Part shown: one piece after another, positions 1 through 8,582 of the stretch | Layout: each line of letters starts with the position of its first letter | Numbering within the stretch: position 1 is the first letter of the stretch | DNA from: a virus | Strand: one strand, 5' to 3' | Virus record (IMG/VR): IMGVR_UViG_3300025012_000026 | Span: 163,248-227,247 of that record | DNA: 64,000 nt | The notes under the pieces: model-generated | Databases searched by the model: none | Told to the model about the DNA's origin: nothing | The model's input: the letters and a program-made list of their open reading frames with translations, nothing else | Translations under genes and position numbers: made by a program

Positions 1-1846
1 AAGACTTATTAAAACCATTTGCGAATTCTCCACCTAGACTTTCAACAATGCTTTTAAGTTCTTCCTTCTTATGCGATTCAAACGTTCCTGTACAGTAAAG
101 TTTGAGTCCATTGAGTACGCTATCCACATTAACCACTTCCTTCTTTTCTTCTTTAATAATATTCACACATTCCAACAACTCCAAAAACATATTCATATTT
201 TCTTCGTTTTGGAAATATTCATAAATTGAAGTTGCAGTAATATCCCCGAAATCATTAATGTTTACAAAGTTCATATATGATTTTGTTGCTTTTAAGAATA
301 AATCAATGTCATTATTAAAATGTTTAGTAAGTCTCTTTGATGATCCAAAACCAACATTTTTTATGCCAAGGGATGCAATCAATGAAGTCATACTTATTTG
401 TTTTGATTTTTCTAAAGCAGTCATTAAATTGTTAAAAGATTTAACCCCAAATCCACTAAGTTTTACTAATTCTTTCTTATGTTCTTCCAATTTAAAGATG
501 TCCATGTAATTCTCAATAAACCCTTTATCAATGAACATTTCTAAAGTTGCTTCACCAAGATCACCAATATTAAAACATTGCTTGCTCACAAAATGTTTAA
601 GTTTCTGTGTTAATTTAGCTTCACAATCAGGATTAAGACAAAACAAGTCGTGAGTTTTTACAACCAATTTAACTTCTACATCACCACCACAGGTAGGACA
701 TTTTGTAGGCAATTGTTCTGTGTTACTTCTGGTGATATTATTCTCAATGGCAGGGATAATTTTGTTTCTCTTCGTTATTTCAATGACATCATCCTTTCCA
801 AGTTTTAAATCCCAAAATCTATTTAAGTTATGTGTTGTTGCTCTGGATACTTCTGACCCTTCAATATTGACAGGTTGGAAGATTCCAGTGCCTATGATTT
901 TACCGAACCTACTTGTATTCCATTCTGTGTATAAATATTTCGTCTTAAACCATGAGTCTTCGAATTTAAAAGAAACAGAATGCTTTGGATGGTGAGCCAC
1001 TTGCCCTAAAGACAATCCATATTCTATATCATTAAACGATAAAACGAGGCCATCAATTGGAAAATCGAGAATAGGAATATCTTCTATAATTTTATTCATT
1101 GTTTCTTCAATATTATTTTTTGTAACCATCCAATATTGTACAACATAGAATCCTTGTGATTTCAACCACTCTAATTGCTCTTGTTTTGTTTTGAATTTAT
1201 TTCCTTTGATAATATTAAATGCACAAAATTCTATATTGCGTTCTTTGCATATTTTGCTATTTAATAAACCCGTAGATCCATTTGCTAAGTTCCTTGGATT
1301 TGCATATTTATCATCTTGATTTAATATTTTTGAATTAATTTCATTGAATGAAGAATATTTCATGAAATTCTCACCAACGACTATAATATCATCGTTGTCA
1401 TCAATGCTTAGTGGAATATTTTTTATGCTATGTACGTTGTGCGAAATATCTTCACCAATGTTTGTTTCAGAATCACCCCTAGTAACTAATTGTTTAAATT
1501 CCTTTTTATAATGTACAGCCCCAGTACCACCATCCATTTTTAACATTAATACACCTTGTTTATCCCCTAACCATTTTACTAGTTTAGGAATTTCTTTGAC
1601 TTTTCCTAAAGATAAGAGTGGGATTTCATGTTTAACTTTTGGCAAATCTGACACCACAGGATATCCAGCTCTTTGAGTAGGAGAATCACTCATAACTACT
1701 CCTAATTGTTGTTCTAAGGACTCTAATTCATCAAAGAGTAGATTGTATTCTCTATTCTCCATAATTGGTTTATTCAGGTTATAATAGGCATTACAGGCGA
1801 TATTAAGTTGTGTTACTAATTCTTTAATCCGATCTACATTATTCAT
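1..1846 (-). CDS. ligA: NAD-dependent DNA ligase (LigA), C-terminal end cut by the window edge
   Basis: Seals nicks in duplex DNA using NAD+, in phage replication or repair. Translating from the ATG at 1844-1846 gives a continuous LigA reading that runs off the window start. The adenylation motif is K-M-D-G with the AMP-accepting lysine near residue 103. The SDSPTQRAG signature near residue 54, a four-cysteine zinc finger (C-P-T-C, then C-L-N-P-D-C), helix-hairpin-helix repeats and the first part of a BRCT domain follow in normal order. About 615 residues are inside the window. A perfect-spacing promoter lies just upstream at 1894-1922. It depends on NAD+, which fits the NAD-rebuilding operon at 23-26 kb. 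Confidence 0.95.
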   Translation of the reverse strand, partial: MNNVDRIKELVTQLNIACNAYYNLNKPIMENREYNLLFDELESLEQQLGVVMSDSPTQRAGYPVVSDLPKVKHEIPLLSLGKVKEIPKLVKWLGDKQGVLMLKMDGGTGAVHYKKEFKQLVTRGDSETNIGEDISHNVHSIKNIPLSIDDNDDIIVVGENFMKYSSFNEINSKILNQDDKYANPRNLANGSTGLLNSKICKERNIEFCAFNIIKGNKFKTKQEQLEWLKSQGFYVVQYWMVTKNNIEETMNKIIEDIPILDFPIDGLVLSFNDIEYGLSLGQVAHHPKHSVSFKFEDSWFKTKYLYTEWNTSRFGKIIGTGIFQPVNIEGSEVSRATTHNLNRFWDLKLGKDDVIEITKRNKIIPAIENNITRSNTEQLPTKCPTCGGDVEVKLVVKTHDLFCLNPDCEAKLTQKLKHFVSKQCFNIGDLGEATLEMFIDKGFIENYMDIFKLEEHKKELVKLSGFGVKSFNNLMTALEKSKQISMTSLIASLGIKNVGFGSSKRLTKHFNNDIDLFLKATKSYMNFVNINDFGDITATSIYEYFQNEENMNMFLELLECVNIIKEEKKEVVNVDSVLNGLKLYCTGTFESHKKEELKSIVESLGGEFANGFNKS

Positions 1847-1893
1847 TTATTTATCCTTCTTTCTTAAATTTATATCTCTTTTGTACTACCTTA

Positions 1894-1922
1894 ATAATAA
1901 CACAAAAGAGATATTCTGTCAA
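1894..1922 (-). promoter_or_regulatory. Sigma-A-like promoter for ligA
   Basis: On the minus strand a consensus TTGACA (1917-1922) is followed after 17 nt by TATTAT (1894-1899). It lies about 50 nt upstream of the ligA start and has no competing gene. Confidence 0.75.
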
Positions 1923-1950
1923 ATAATTTTATTTATTGATTTATACCTAA

Positions 1951-2385
1951 CTAATCCTTAACAATCTTCTTACTCAAACATTTCCTACCATCCCGATATC
2001 CAATCACAAATCCTAATTTTCTTAATCCGTGTTCATATACATCCCTACGTCTATTATCTGTCCAATAAACACTAATAAAATCTCCATCTTTACAATAAAC
2101 TGATTTCTCAAACTCAATTATTTGATTCTTGCCCCATAGCAAACCTTCCAATCCACATTTACCAGTTTCATGATCGGTTAGAATATCTTTTTCACCTAAT
2201 ATCAATTGCCTGAGATGCTTTTTCTTATTAGCAATTGCTAATAGTATTACATATTCATTAGATTTGCTTTGCTCATGTTTCCAAAAATATATTCCTATGG
2301 TTTGATTATTTTTAAGTTTATGTGTTTTGTAAAGACCATAAATATGTTTGTCTTCATCGAATTTTATTCTTTCAAAGTCATCCAT
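1951..2385 (-). CDS. Hypothetical protein, 144 aa
   Basis: No family recognised. It is charged and soluble, with a single cysteine pair and basic C-terminus. The ATG at 2385 is chosen because AAAGGAG sits 5-9 nt upstream. An in-frame start 30 nt further up has no ribosome binding site. It is the gene immediately upstream of the ligA promoter. Confidence 0.8.
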   Translation of the reverse strand: MDDFERIKFDEDKHIYGLYKTHKLKNNQTIGIYFWKHEQSKSNEYVILLAIANKKKHLRQLILGEKDILTDHETGKCGLEGLLWGKNQIIEFEKSVYCKDGDFISVYWTDNRRRDVYEHGLRKLGFVIGYRDGRKCLSKKIVKD

Positions 2386-2431
2386 ATAATCTCCTTTCTT
2401 ATGGCATAAAATCACAAACTTATCCTATTGT

Positions 2432-3010
2432 TTAATTCCGCCAATTGCTAGATAAATTACCCATACTAATATCAAAACAACTTGCAATATATTTATTATC
2501 AATATACAAATGATCAACACTCAATTTTTCTTTTAAACATTTCTCTTCCTTCTCAATTTCATCAATAAAACTATCCCAATTATCACTTATAAACTTGATA
2601 AATCCTTCATCATTGCCCCTTTCCCTAAAACGCCTTATCCATTCATCCTTCATGCTCTTATCTGGGTAAACCATGAAGAAATTAATATTATTCTTATTTA
2701 ATGCTTTTCTCACAATATCGTGACTTGATACAAAGATAACATCTACTTTGCCAATATTATCCTTAATATGTTTGATATAATTTGTAGGAAAGTTAGGATC
2801 TCTTTCTTTTGTATTTTCTCCATTTTCATCTTTAATCCAACTAAAATTACTCGAATCAGAATCTAACATTGCAAATGGTTTGCCATTATAATTATTGAAC
2901 ATGTAGGACTTGCCACAGGCAGGAAATGCACTTACTATGATTGTTGGTTTGTATCTTGTGTTTATAGATTCACAAATTTTATTCCATTCTTTTGTAGGCA
3001 TAATACACAT
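2432..3010 (-). CDS. P-loop NTPase, nucleoside/polynucleotide-kinase-like, 192 aa
   Basis: A Walker A element (AFPACGKS, residues about 28-35) close to the N-terminus places this in the P-loop kinase superfamily; the usual first Gly is Ala. The small size and a lid-like R-R-F-R-E-R segment near residue 128 fit a phage nucleotide or polynucleotide kinase-type enzyme. Substrate cannot be told from sequence. The gene has AAAGGAG upstream. With the RNA ligase at 41.4 kb and the cREC protein at 5.8 kb it could belong to RNA-end repair, which is inference only. Confidence 0.75.
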   Translation of the reverse strand: MCIMPTKEWNKICESINTRYKPTIIVSAFPACGKSYMFNNYNGKPFAMLDSDSSNFSWIKDENGENTKERDPNFPTNYIKHIKDNIGKVDVIFVSSHDIVRKALNKNNINFFMVYPDKSMKDEWIRRFRERGNDEGFIKFISDNWDSFIDEIEKEEKCLKEKLSVDHLYIDNKYIASCFDISMGNLSSNWRN

Positions 3011-3066
3011 AATTTTAAATCTCCTTTATTACTTATAATCCTTTAAAACTTCTCTTTCCTAGTATC

Positions 3067-3534
3067 TCAATGATCAATCGTAATCTTACCCAATTTCACA
3101 CAATGTTCACATCTACAAATTTTCCATCTATAGTAGTCCTCTGCTCCCATTAAACAATAATAAGGTTTTTTAGAATCATGATTCATATTATTAAATATGT
3201 GCCCATTTTTATGATTCAATTGTTTCTTCCTATCTACATAATCTCTAAAACTTTCTTCAACTTCCGAATTTGTATCAAATTGATTATAAGTATAATGATT
3301 AAACCAATTGCAACACCAAGTTTCATCTTCTACAAATTTATATTCAGCATTCTTAAATACAACTCCATTATGTTTTGCTAATATACCAAGTTTAAACTCT
3401 TGTAATTCATTTTCTAATTGACTAGCAGATGGATTATCTTTGTACATAATTGAATATCCTGTGCCATTGTTTTCAAAATCATCTTGATCCCAAGTTGCAT
3501 AAAATTTGTAGATTGGAAATTTATTTTCCATCAT
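3067..3534 (-). CDS. Hypothetical protein with C-terminal CxC-type cysteine cluster, 155 aa
   Basis: Unrecognised. Aromatic-rich (many Trp and Tyr) with a C-R-C-E-H-C metal-binding-looking cluster near the C-terminus. Its start abuts the stop of the upstream 72-aa gene, so the two are co-transcribed. Confidence 0.75.
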   Translation of the reverse strand: MMENKFPIYKFYATWDQDDFENNGTGYSIMYKDNPSASQLENELQEFKLGILAKHNGVVFKNAEYKFVEDETWCCNWFNHYTYNQFDTNSEVEESFRDYVDRKKQLNHKNGHIFNNMNHDSKKPYYCLMGAEDYYRWKICRCEHCVKLGKITIDH

Positions 3535-3753
3535 TTAATTATCAATCCCTTCCACGTTATAATCACCATATCCCATATTTTCATCTGATAAACACTTCTT
3601 ACTAACTGGATACCCTAACTCTTTTAATAATCTAATCCAATCTTCATTAGAAATTCTATGCCCTTCTCGTATAAAATCTTCACCTAGATTTACCTGCAAT
3701 ACTTCCCAGTCACCAGATTTACAAGTAATCAATTCAATTAATGGTTTAATCAT
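3535..3753 (-). CDS. Hypothetical protein, 72 aa
   Basis: Small acidic protein of unknown family with a clear AAAGGA site upstream. Its stop codon touches the start of the next gene. Confidence 0.65.
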   Translation of the reverse strand: MIKPLIELITCKSGDWEVLQVNLGEDFIREGHRISNEDWIRLLKELGYPVSKKCLSDENMGYGDYNVEGIDN

Positions 3754-3800
3754 ATTAATACTTCATTCCTTTCCCATACAATACATTATTTAATTGATCA

Positions 3801-3971
3801 TTAATCTCTCACTTTAAACAAATACTTAATACCATCTCTAATCGTCATTCCATTTTCCAAAGAATATTGAGTAATCATATCTTCATTATTCTTCATAAAT
3901 TTAAATACCTCTCCCTCATCTTCAAACCATAATTCAGCATCTTGCCAATTATAAGGATTTAATTTTATCAA
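3801..3971 (-). CDS. Small acidic hypothetical protein, TTG start, 56 aa
   Basis: Reads in a different frame from the end of the 74-aa gene above, overlapping it by 23 nt. TTG at 3969-3971 has GGAG eight nt upstream inside that gene. The product is acidic and aromatic (N-P-Y-N-W near the start). No family recognised. Confidence 0.55.
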   Translation of the reverse strand: MIKLNPYNWQDAELWFEDEGEVFKFMKNNEDMITQYSLENGMTIRDGIKYLFKVRD

Positions 3972-4173
3972 TTAATTCGCTCCAATCCTCAACATTGTTT
4001 TCAAAAACTTCTTCAAATAACTTACATTTTCTAATTAAATCATCTCTAGATTTTTTAATATTCTCAAGCAGATTACACTCAGAACTTACATCAATTCTGT
4101 ATGTAGTTTCTAAGCAAATTGGATAGAAATAGTCCGTATTGTAACTACCACAAGTTTCACCTATACATTTCAT
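3949..4173 (-). CDS. Small Cys-containing protein, paralogue of the next gene, 74 aa
   Basis: Begins M-K-C-I-G-E-T-C-G, almost the same as the neighbour at 4179-4397 (M-K-C-I-K-E-N-C-G). Both carry further cysteines and a charged helical C-terminal half, so the pair looks like a tandem duplication. Function unknown; zinc binding is possible. Confidence 0.7.
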   Translation of the reverse strand: MKCIGETCGSYNTDYFYPICLETTYRIDVSSECNLLENIKKSRDDLIRKCKLFEEVFENNVEDWSELIDKIKSL

Positions 4174-4178
4174 TATTA

Positions 4179-4397
4179 TTAATTTTCCTTTCCATCATTC
4201 TTAGCATGATAAACAATCACTTTGTCTAAAGCACATTTATAATGATTTAATTCTTTTTCCATTTGTGAAATCTTATCTGGTAAAGAGCATTTTAATTCAT
4301 TGCTATCTACTGCAAAAACAAAAGCGTCGAGTATGTTACAGAATCCACAATTATTTGAAAAATATGATAAACCGCAGTTTTCTTTTATACATTTCAT
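4179..4397 (-). CDS. Small Cys-containing protein, paralogue of the preceding gene, 72 aa
   Basis: Shares the M-K-C-I-x-E-x-C-G start with the gene at 3949-4173 and has a C-G-F-C pair near residue 17. GGAGTG lies upstream. The two genes are separated by only five nt. Confidence 0.7.
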   Translation of the reverse strand: MKCIKENCGLSYFSNNCGFCNILDAFVFAVDSNELKCSLPDKISQMEKELNHYKCALDKVIVYHAKNDGKEN

Positions 4398-4421
4398 TAT
4401 TTTTTCACTCCATTATATTTA

Positions 4422-4586
4422 TTATTCCATTCTGAAATAAGTATCGCAAAATTTACAAAACCAACATGCAAAATCAACTGTCTTCTCAACTTCTATTATT
4501 TTTGCTGAACAAAATGGGCAGATATCACTCCATAGAATATCTTGCTGATGTTCATTAAGTTGAAATGTGTAAATTAATCTACTCAT
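4422..4586 (-). CDS. Zinc-ribbon mini-protein, 54 aa
   Basis: Two cysteine knuckles, C-P-F-C near residue 23 and C-W-F-C-K-F-C near residue 41, are the visible signature. The start overlaps the stop of the 66-aa gene above, a translational-coupling arrangement. Confidence 0.65.
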   Translation of the reverse strand: MSRLIYTFQLNEHQQDILWSDICPFCSAKIIEVEKTVDFACWFCKFCDTYFRME

Positions 4587-4779
4587 ATTGTTTCTGCTCC
4601 TCTCTTATCATATCTCCATATTCTTTAAGCATAATTTTCAATTCTTCTAATGCCACATTTTCTTCTAATTTTTCAAGTTGCAATTCCATTTTGTCAAGAT
4701 CACAACCATCAAAGAAACTTCTAAAATCATCCTCTGACATTGTTCCATGGTCTATGCATTGATAAGCAACTTCTGTCAA
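4579..4779 (-). CDS. Hypothetical acidic coiled-coil protein, 66 aa
   Basis: Predicted mostly helical and acidic, with a heptad-like C-terminal half. The start is uncertain: the TTG at 4777-4779 has a weak GGA only; an ATG at residue 14 is the alternative. It overlaps the zinc-ribbon gene downstream. Confidence 0.55.
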   Translation of the reverse strand: MTEVAYQCIDHGTMSEDDFRSFFDGCDLDKMELQLEKLEENVALEELKIMLKEYGDMIREEQKQYE

Positions 4780-4835
4780 TCCTAATAAAATTACAATATC
4801 TCTGTTTTTTATTTAATTTTCCTTCTTTCTTCTTG

Positions 4836-4925
4836 TATAATAATTTACATTATGGATATATTACTATCGTCAACTAAAACGTTCTCGTCCTACATCAAAC
4901 CTTGCCTTCTGGCAGGGTCTTTTTA
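4836..4925 (+). ncRNA. Candidate plus-strand small RNA
   Basis: A TATAAT at 4836-4841 and a rho-independent terminator at 4899-4925, both oriented to the right, bracket about 75 nt without an ORF. No good -35 is visible. It would be the only rightward transcript in the window. Confidence 0.3.
4899..4925 (+). terminator. Intrinsic terminator read on the plus strand
   Basis: Eight-base-pair stem (accttgcc / ggcagggt, one G-T pair) with a ttct loop followed by a run of five T on the plus strand. On the minus strand the same bases form a poorer stem without a U tract. Confidence 0.55.
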
Positions 4926-4935
4926 TTCCACAGAT

Positions 4936-5118
4936 TTAAATTAATTTAAACAATAATACAATTGGTATAGCAAATAATGCTAATATTCCTCCGAAAATTA
5001 TTGTGTATATTAATCCAACAACCACATATCCGAATAATTTAATAAGTATTGATAATGCTTTAAATAATTTACTTTGTATACTTAGTTTAAATAATAATAA
5101 TTTCCATTTTATTTCCAT
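4936..5118 (-). CDS. Small membrane protein, 60 aa
   Basis: Basic N-terminal third, then a hydrophobic stretch from about residue 25 to the end that could make one or two membrane passes. GAAAGAGG site upstream. Function unknown. Confidence 0.65.
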   Translation of the reverse strand: MEIKWKLLLFKLSIQSKLFKALSILIKLFGYVVVGLIYTIIFGGILALFAIPIVLLFKLI

Positions 5119-5138
5119 TAATATTATCCCTCTTTCTC

Positions 5139-5795
5139 TTAAATTATATTAAACACAACCTGCTCATGCCCCAAACCTAAGACCAATCCCTCAATATCTT
5201 CTTGCAAATTAATCATAGCATCATCAAACAATTTCCTATCTTTACCAATTGTATTAACAACATTTTGCTGTGCTTGCATAGATAATATTTGAGTGTCAGA
5301 TGGACTAAATTGATCGAATAGAAACATTGTATTTCCATCTGTAATTTTAGAGTTTTGAGTGTTTTGTTCAATATATAATAATTGGACTCGATTCTTTGGG
5401 ATGCTTATGTATACTTTCCCATCTTCGATTTTCAGAACTTTTATGTATTCAAGACTGTTGATTCCAATTCCAAAATTATATTCGAAGTCAAGAGTGATTT
5501 CTCTTAAAGTGAACTTATCAAAGAATTTATCTTTATTAGTTATTTTGCTAAAATAATTGTATTTACCTTTTAATGATGTAATTTCACCTACTTTTCTTAA
5601 TTCATTTTGGATTAGAGTTGGGTCTTGCATCTTCTTTAATTCTGCTGTTCTTTCAATATCTTTTTGATAATCTCTTAGTTGCACTTGTTCAACTGGTATA
5701 GGTTTTGGTATAGATAGATTGTGATATTTCATATAAATATTTGTAGCAAATAAAGTTCCTAATATTGTTAAAGCAATAATTGTTGGTTTTTTCAT
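5139..5795 (-). CDS. Membrane-anchored protein resembling DUF4230, 218 aa
   Basis: An N-terminal signal-anchor (residues about 5-22) is followed by an extracytoplasmic domain. The segment around residues 75-135 resembles the DUF4230 family by eye, a family of unknown function found in envelope-anchored proteins. The family match is from pattern memory only. The small membrane gene at 4936 follows closely, so both may act at the cell surface. Confidence 0.75.
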   Translation of the reverse strand: MKKPTIIALTILGTLFATNIYMKYHNLSIPKPIPVEQVQLRDYQKDIERTAELKKMQDPTLIQNELRKVGEITSLKGKYNYFSKITNKDKFFDKFTLREITLDFEYNFGIGINSLEYIKVLKIEDGKVYISIPKNRVQLLYIEQNTQNSKITDGNTMFLFDQFSPSDTQILSMQAQQNVVNTIGKDRKLFDDAMINLQEDIEGLVLGLGHEQVVFNII

Positions 5796-5830
5796 TCAAC
5801 TCACTTCCTAGATTTTATTTTATGATTTAA

Positions 5831-6172
5831 TTAATCATTGTTAGGCATAGGCCCACGATGTAACTTAACCCAATCAGGCTTATATCTTTCAAGCAATTTA
5901 AACATATTGTCTCTTCCTACTCCATCTGCTGTATGAAGAAATATTTGTTTAGGATAAATATTTGGATTATATTGTCCTAATTCAATAAGATATTTTACAA
6001 AATCATATCCAGTTGGCTCATTTTCGCCTAAATCGTGATCCAAACTAATAATGTTCACCTCTTGATCTAATTCTTTTAATTCGTCAAGTTTATAAATTAA
6101 TTGACTTACTGTTTTTACTAATATAAACCCATCTGGGCAATCGCGCAAATCGTCAAGATATAGTGATATCAT
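5831..6172 (-). CDS. cREC-type receiver-domain protein (cyclic-phosphate processing receiver), 113 aa
   Basis: Stand-alone receiver-like domain. Its N-terminus (L-D-D-L-R-D-C-P-D-G) and the central S-L-D-H-D-L-G-E motif match the family annotated as cyclic-phosphate processing receiver (cREC), proposed on comparative grounds to act on cyclic-phosphate RNA ends. The acidic pocket Asp residues and the Asp of the DHDLG motif are all present. Not a partner of any visible histidine kinase. Strong GAAAGGGGAG site upstream. The biochemical role is prediction, not demonstrated. Confidence 0.8.
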   Translation of the reverse strand: MISLYLDDLRDCPDGFILVKTVSQLIYKLDELKELDQEVNIISLDHDLGENEPTGYDFVKYLIELGQYNPNIYPKQIFLHTADGVGRDNMFKLLERYKPDWVKLHRGPMPNND

Positions 6173-6188
6173 TTATTTTCTCCCCTTT

Positions 6189-6452
6189 CTATAATTTCCA
6201 ATCAGAAATCTTATCCTTAACCATATCTTTTAATTTTTCATAAACCATTTCATGAACTGCTCCATTGTCTAAAAGTTGATAGCTTACACTTTCTGATATT
6301 GCTTCAGGTAATAGTTTGTCAATTTCCATTTCAATTATTTGTTGAATATTTTCATTAGACATTTTACTGCGAACAATGTCTTTTATGATTTGAGTTAGTC
6401 CTTTTTCTTGAATTACAGTTTCAATTTCATCTTTAATGACTTGTTCTAACAT
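6189..6452 (-). CDS. Helical hypothetical protein, 87 aa
   Basis: Almost entirely Ile/Glu/Lys-rich predicted helix, likely coiled coil. No family recognised. AAGAAGGA site upstream. It resembles in character, not clearly in sequence, the 88-aa protein at 39625. Confidence 0.7.
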   Translation of the reverse strand: MLEQVIKDEIETVIQEKGLTQIIKDIVRSKMSNENIQQIIEMEIDKLLPEAISESVSYQLLDNGAVHEMVYEKLKDMVKDKISDWKL

Positions 6453-6469
6453 TTTATTTTCCTTCTTTC

Positions 6470-6688
6470 TTAAATTTTGATAATTTCATTTTCTTTAGTT
6501 AACCAAGCAATTTCCATATCTAAATATTCTTCTTCTGGGACAATATAATAGAATTTTTTACCTAATTTTTCAGGCGTTCTATTTTTACTTTCTGCTTTTA
6601 ATATTAAAATATCTTGATAAAATTTAGATGATAAAAACATTCCTCCAATACCAATACATAACCCAATGGCAATCCCCTCTAATATCAT
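6470..6688 (-). CDS. Single-pass membrane protein, 72 aa
   Basis: Glycine-rich N-terminal transmembrane helix (residues about 2-20) and a short charged cytoplasmic tail. Function unknown. GGGAG upstream of the ATG. Confidence 0.7.
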   Translation of the reverse strand: MILEGIAIGLCIGIGGMFLSSKFYQDILILKAESKNRTPEKLGKKFYYIVPEEEYLDMEIAWLTKENEIIKI

Positions 6689-6732
6689 ATAATTACTCCC
6701 TTATTCCCATTAGAATAAACCATAGATTTTAT

Positions 6733-7077
6733 CTACCAATCTTTATGTTCAAAGATAAACTTACTAGGTAATATTTCTAATATTCTCCCCATTTCTTCCG
6801 AAGTAATTTCAATATTATCTTTATCTGTATTATAAAAATACCACCAAAATGATTCTAAAAATTCATCAATTTCAATCCAAGTCACTAAATCTGGTTCTAA
6901 TAAAATATTGAAATAATCATTATATTTATTTAATACATTTAATATAGAATTTATTAAATCTTCGTTATTAACTTTTAAAGTGTAAAATAATCTACTTTTG
7001 CACGATGTAGAGGTTAGGAAATCAGCATTGGTATAATAATAAGGTTTAAATCCTTTATTTAATAATTTCTTATACAT
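6733..7077 (-). CDS. Hypothetical protein, 114 aa
   Basis: Unrecognised, aromatic-rich soluble protein. The ATG at 7077 is preferred to the one at 7086, which would sit directly on the AAAGG ribosome binding site. Confidence 0.7.
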   Translation of the reverse strand: MYKKLLNKGFKPYYYTNADFLTSTSCKSRLFYTLKVNNEDLINSILNVLNKYNDYFNILLEPDLVTWIEIDEFLESFWWYFYNTDKDNIEITSEEMGRILEILPSKFIFEHKDW

Positions 7078-7121
7078 ATTTTTCATCCTTTCAAATAGTC
7101 ATTTTAATAACTTTGTTCCAA

Positions 7122-7475
7122 TTACTTTCTTCTAATATGCCAACTATAATTATCTGAAAGACATTCCAATTCCTCATCCCCTTCTAAACGGCATCTTTTT
7201 AATTTCCTATCACTGTTTTTACAGTTTATGCAATTATCAATAATTCTCGCATTAAATAAATCATCTTTTAAACTCTCAATAGTATCAAACAAATCTCTAA
7301 CCATTTCCATTGCTCCATCTACAAAATTAAATGAACCATATTTATTACATGCACTAATTAAATTACAGCAAGGATTTTTTGGAGTACATTCCATACAATT
7401 ATCATTATATTCTTCGTCTAATTGACCAAGAATCAAAACCTTTAATTTGATTAATTCCTCATTGCTTAATATCAT
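7122..7475 (-). CDS. Cys-rich hypothetical protein, 117 aa
   Basis: Nine or more cysteines in two clusters (C-M-E-C / C-C-N and C-I-N-C-K-N / R-C) look like two metal sites. No family recognised. Two nt separate it from the YqeY-like gene upstream. Confidence 0.75.
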   Translation of the reverse strand: MILSNEELIKLKVLILGQLDEEYNDNCMECTPKNPCCNLISACNKYGSFNFVDGAMEMVRDLFDTIESLKDDLFNARIIDNCINCKNSDRKLKRCRLEGDEELECLSDNYSWHIRRK

Positions 7476-7477
7476 AA

Positions 7478-7921
7478 TTAATTTGCCAACTCCTTCTTTA
7501 CAATTTCACTAGCAATTTTACCGTCATAAGTCCCACCATAGGAGTTCTTCAGTACAGACATAACTTTGCCCATTTGCACTTCTGAATTAATATCTTTCAA
7601 TGCTTCAATAATATCTCTAACAACATTTTCTAACTCCTCTCTACTCATTTTCTGAGGCAAATACTTACTTAAAACTAAAATCTCAGAAACAATATTACTT
7701 GTATTCTTATTATTTTTCAAAAGAATTGTTTGAATCTCATTTGCATTTTTAATAAATTTCTCAATGACTTGCAACACTTCTGCATCTGTAGATTGTCTAT
7801 TTCCAAGGTTTTTACCTATCATAGAGGCTTCAGAATATAGGGTTGTTAATAATGTTGCAGTATCAATTTTACGAGCCTTGCGTGCGATAAGAGCATCTGA
7901 TTTAATTTGATTGATTAACAT
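7478..7921 (-). CDS. YqeY / GatB-domain-like protein, 147 aa
   Basis: Full-length match in pattern to the GatB/YqeY family: helical N-terminal domain, then S-K-Y-L-P-Q-K-M-S and a C-terminal Q-M-G-K-V-M-x-x-L-K-x-x-Y-G-G-x-Y-D-G-K segment. The domain is the tRNA-binding tail of amidotransferase GatB; free-standing YqeY proteins are of unclear function, possibly tRNA-related. Typical length. Strong AGAAGGAG site. Confidence 0.88.
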   Translation of the reverse strand: MLINQIKSDALIARKARKIDTATLLTTLYSEASMIGKNLGNRQSTDAEVLQVIEKFIKNANEIQTILLKNNKNTSNIVSEILVLSKYLPQKMSREELENVVRDIIEALKDINSEVQMGKVMSVLKNSYGGTYDGKIASEIVKKELAN

Positions 7922-7939
7922 TTATTTCACTCCTTCTTT

Positions 7940-8548
7940 CTAATTTTTATAATTATCAAAATCATTTGATATGGAATTGGAATATTGTTTAACAATTAAA
8001 ATTCCTTTACCATATTCGGTTCCATAACAACGATAATTAATAGAGACTCCAAAATTATTCTTTTTCAAAGTAAGATTAATATCTGAAATCTTTCTACCAT
8101 ATTCATAAGTCCTAATTTCTGCTTTTGCATATCCTAAAACTGGTATTAAAAATTCACAGATTTTATTTAGTTTCTCTGTGCCATCATCTCCTTCTTCACT
8201 TTCAACACTCATATTAAAATTCAACCCATCATTAGTAGGATATAATTTGAGTGCATTAAAGAATGCTGTAGCAATTTCTTTTTCTATTTCTGCTTGATCT
8301 ACTGCCTTCTTATTTTTCTCATCAAGATATTGTGGATTCTTCTCTAGATAATGTTTACATTCTCTGACACCAAATTTAGTTTCTTCATAAAAGTACACAT
8401 CTGCTTTGTTAATATAATGCATATCATCTAATAAAGAGTATTGTAATTTATATGCTTGAGAGTGTAATTCTTGTTTTACTTCTACGACTTTAGCATTTAC
8501 TACGCAGATATTACTTTTAACACAATTATCACATTTATTTTTATACAT
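7940..8548 (-). CDS. Hypothetical protein with N-terminal Cys motif, 202 aa
   Basis: Begins with C-D-N-C and N-I-C-V residues suggestive of a zinc knuckle, followed by a mixed alpha/beta body. No family recognised. AAAGGGAG upstream. Confidence 0.75.
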   Translation of the reverse strand: MYKNKCDNCVKSNICVVNAKVVEVKQELHSQAYKLQYSLLDDMHYINKADVYFYEETKFGVRECKHYLEKNPQYLDEKNKKAVDQAEIEKEIATAFFNALKLYPTNDGLNFNMSVESEEGDDGTEKLNKICEFLIPVLGYAKAEIRTYEYGRKISDINLTLKKNNFGVSINYRCYGTEYGKGILIVKQYSNSISNDFDNYKN

Positions 8549-8582
8549 TTTATCTTCTCTCCCTTTCAGTTAGATATCCAAT

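Noticed and set aside
258-995. Plus-strand ORFs over the ligase region
   Set aside because: They are antisense shadows of ligA, with no ribosome binding sites or protein-like composition.
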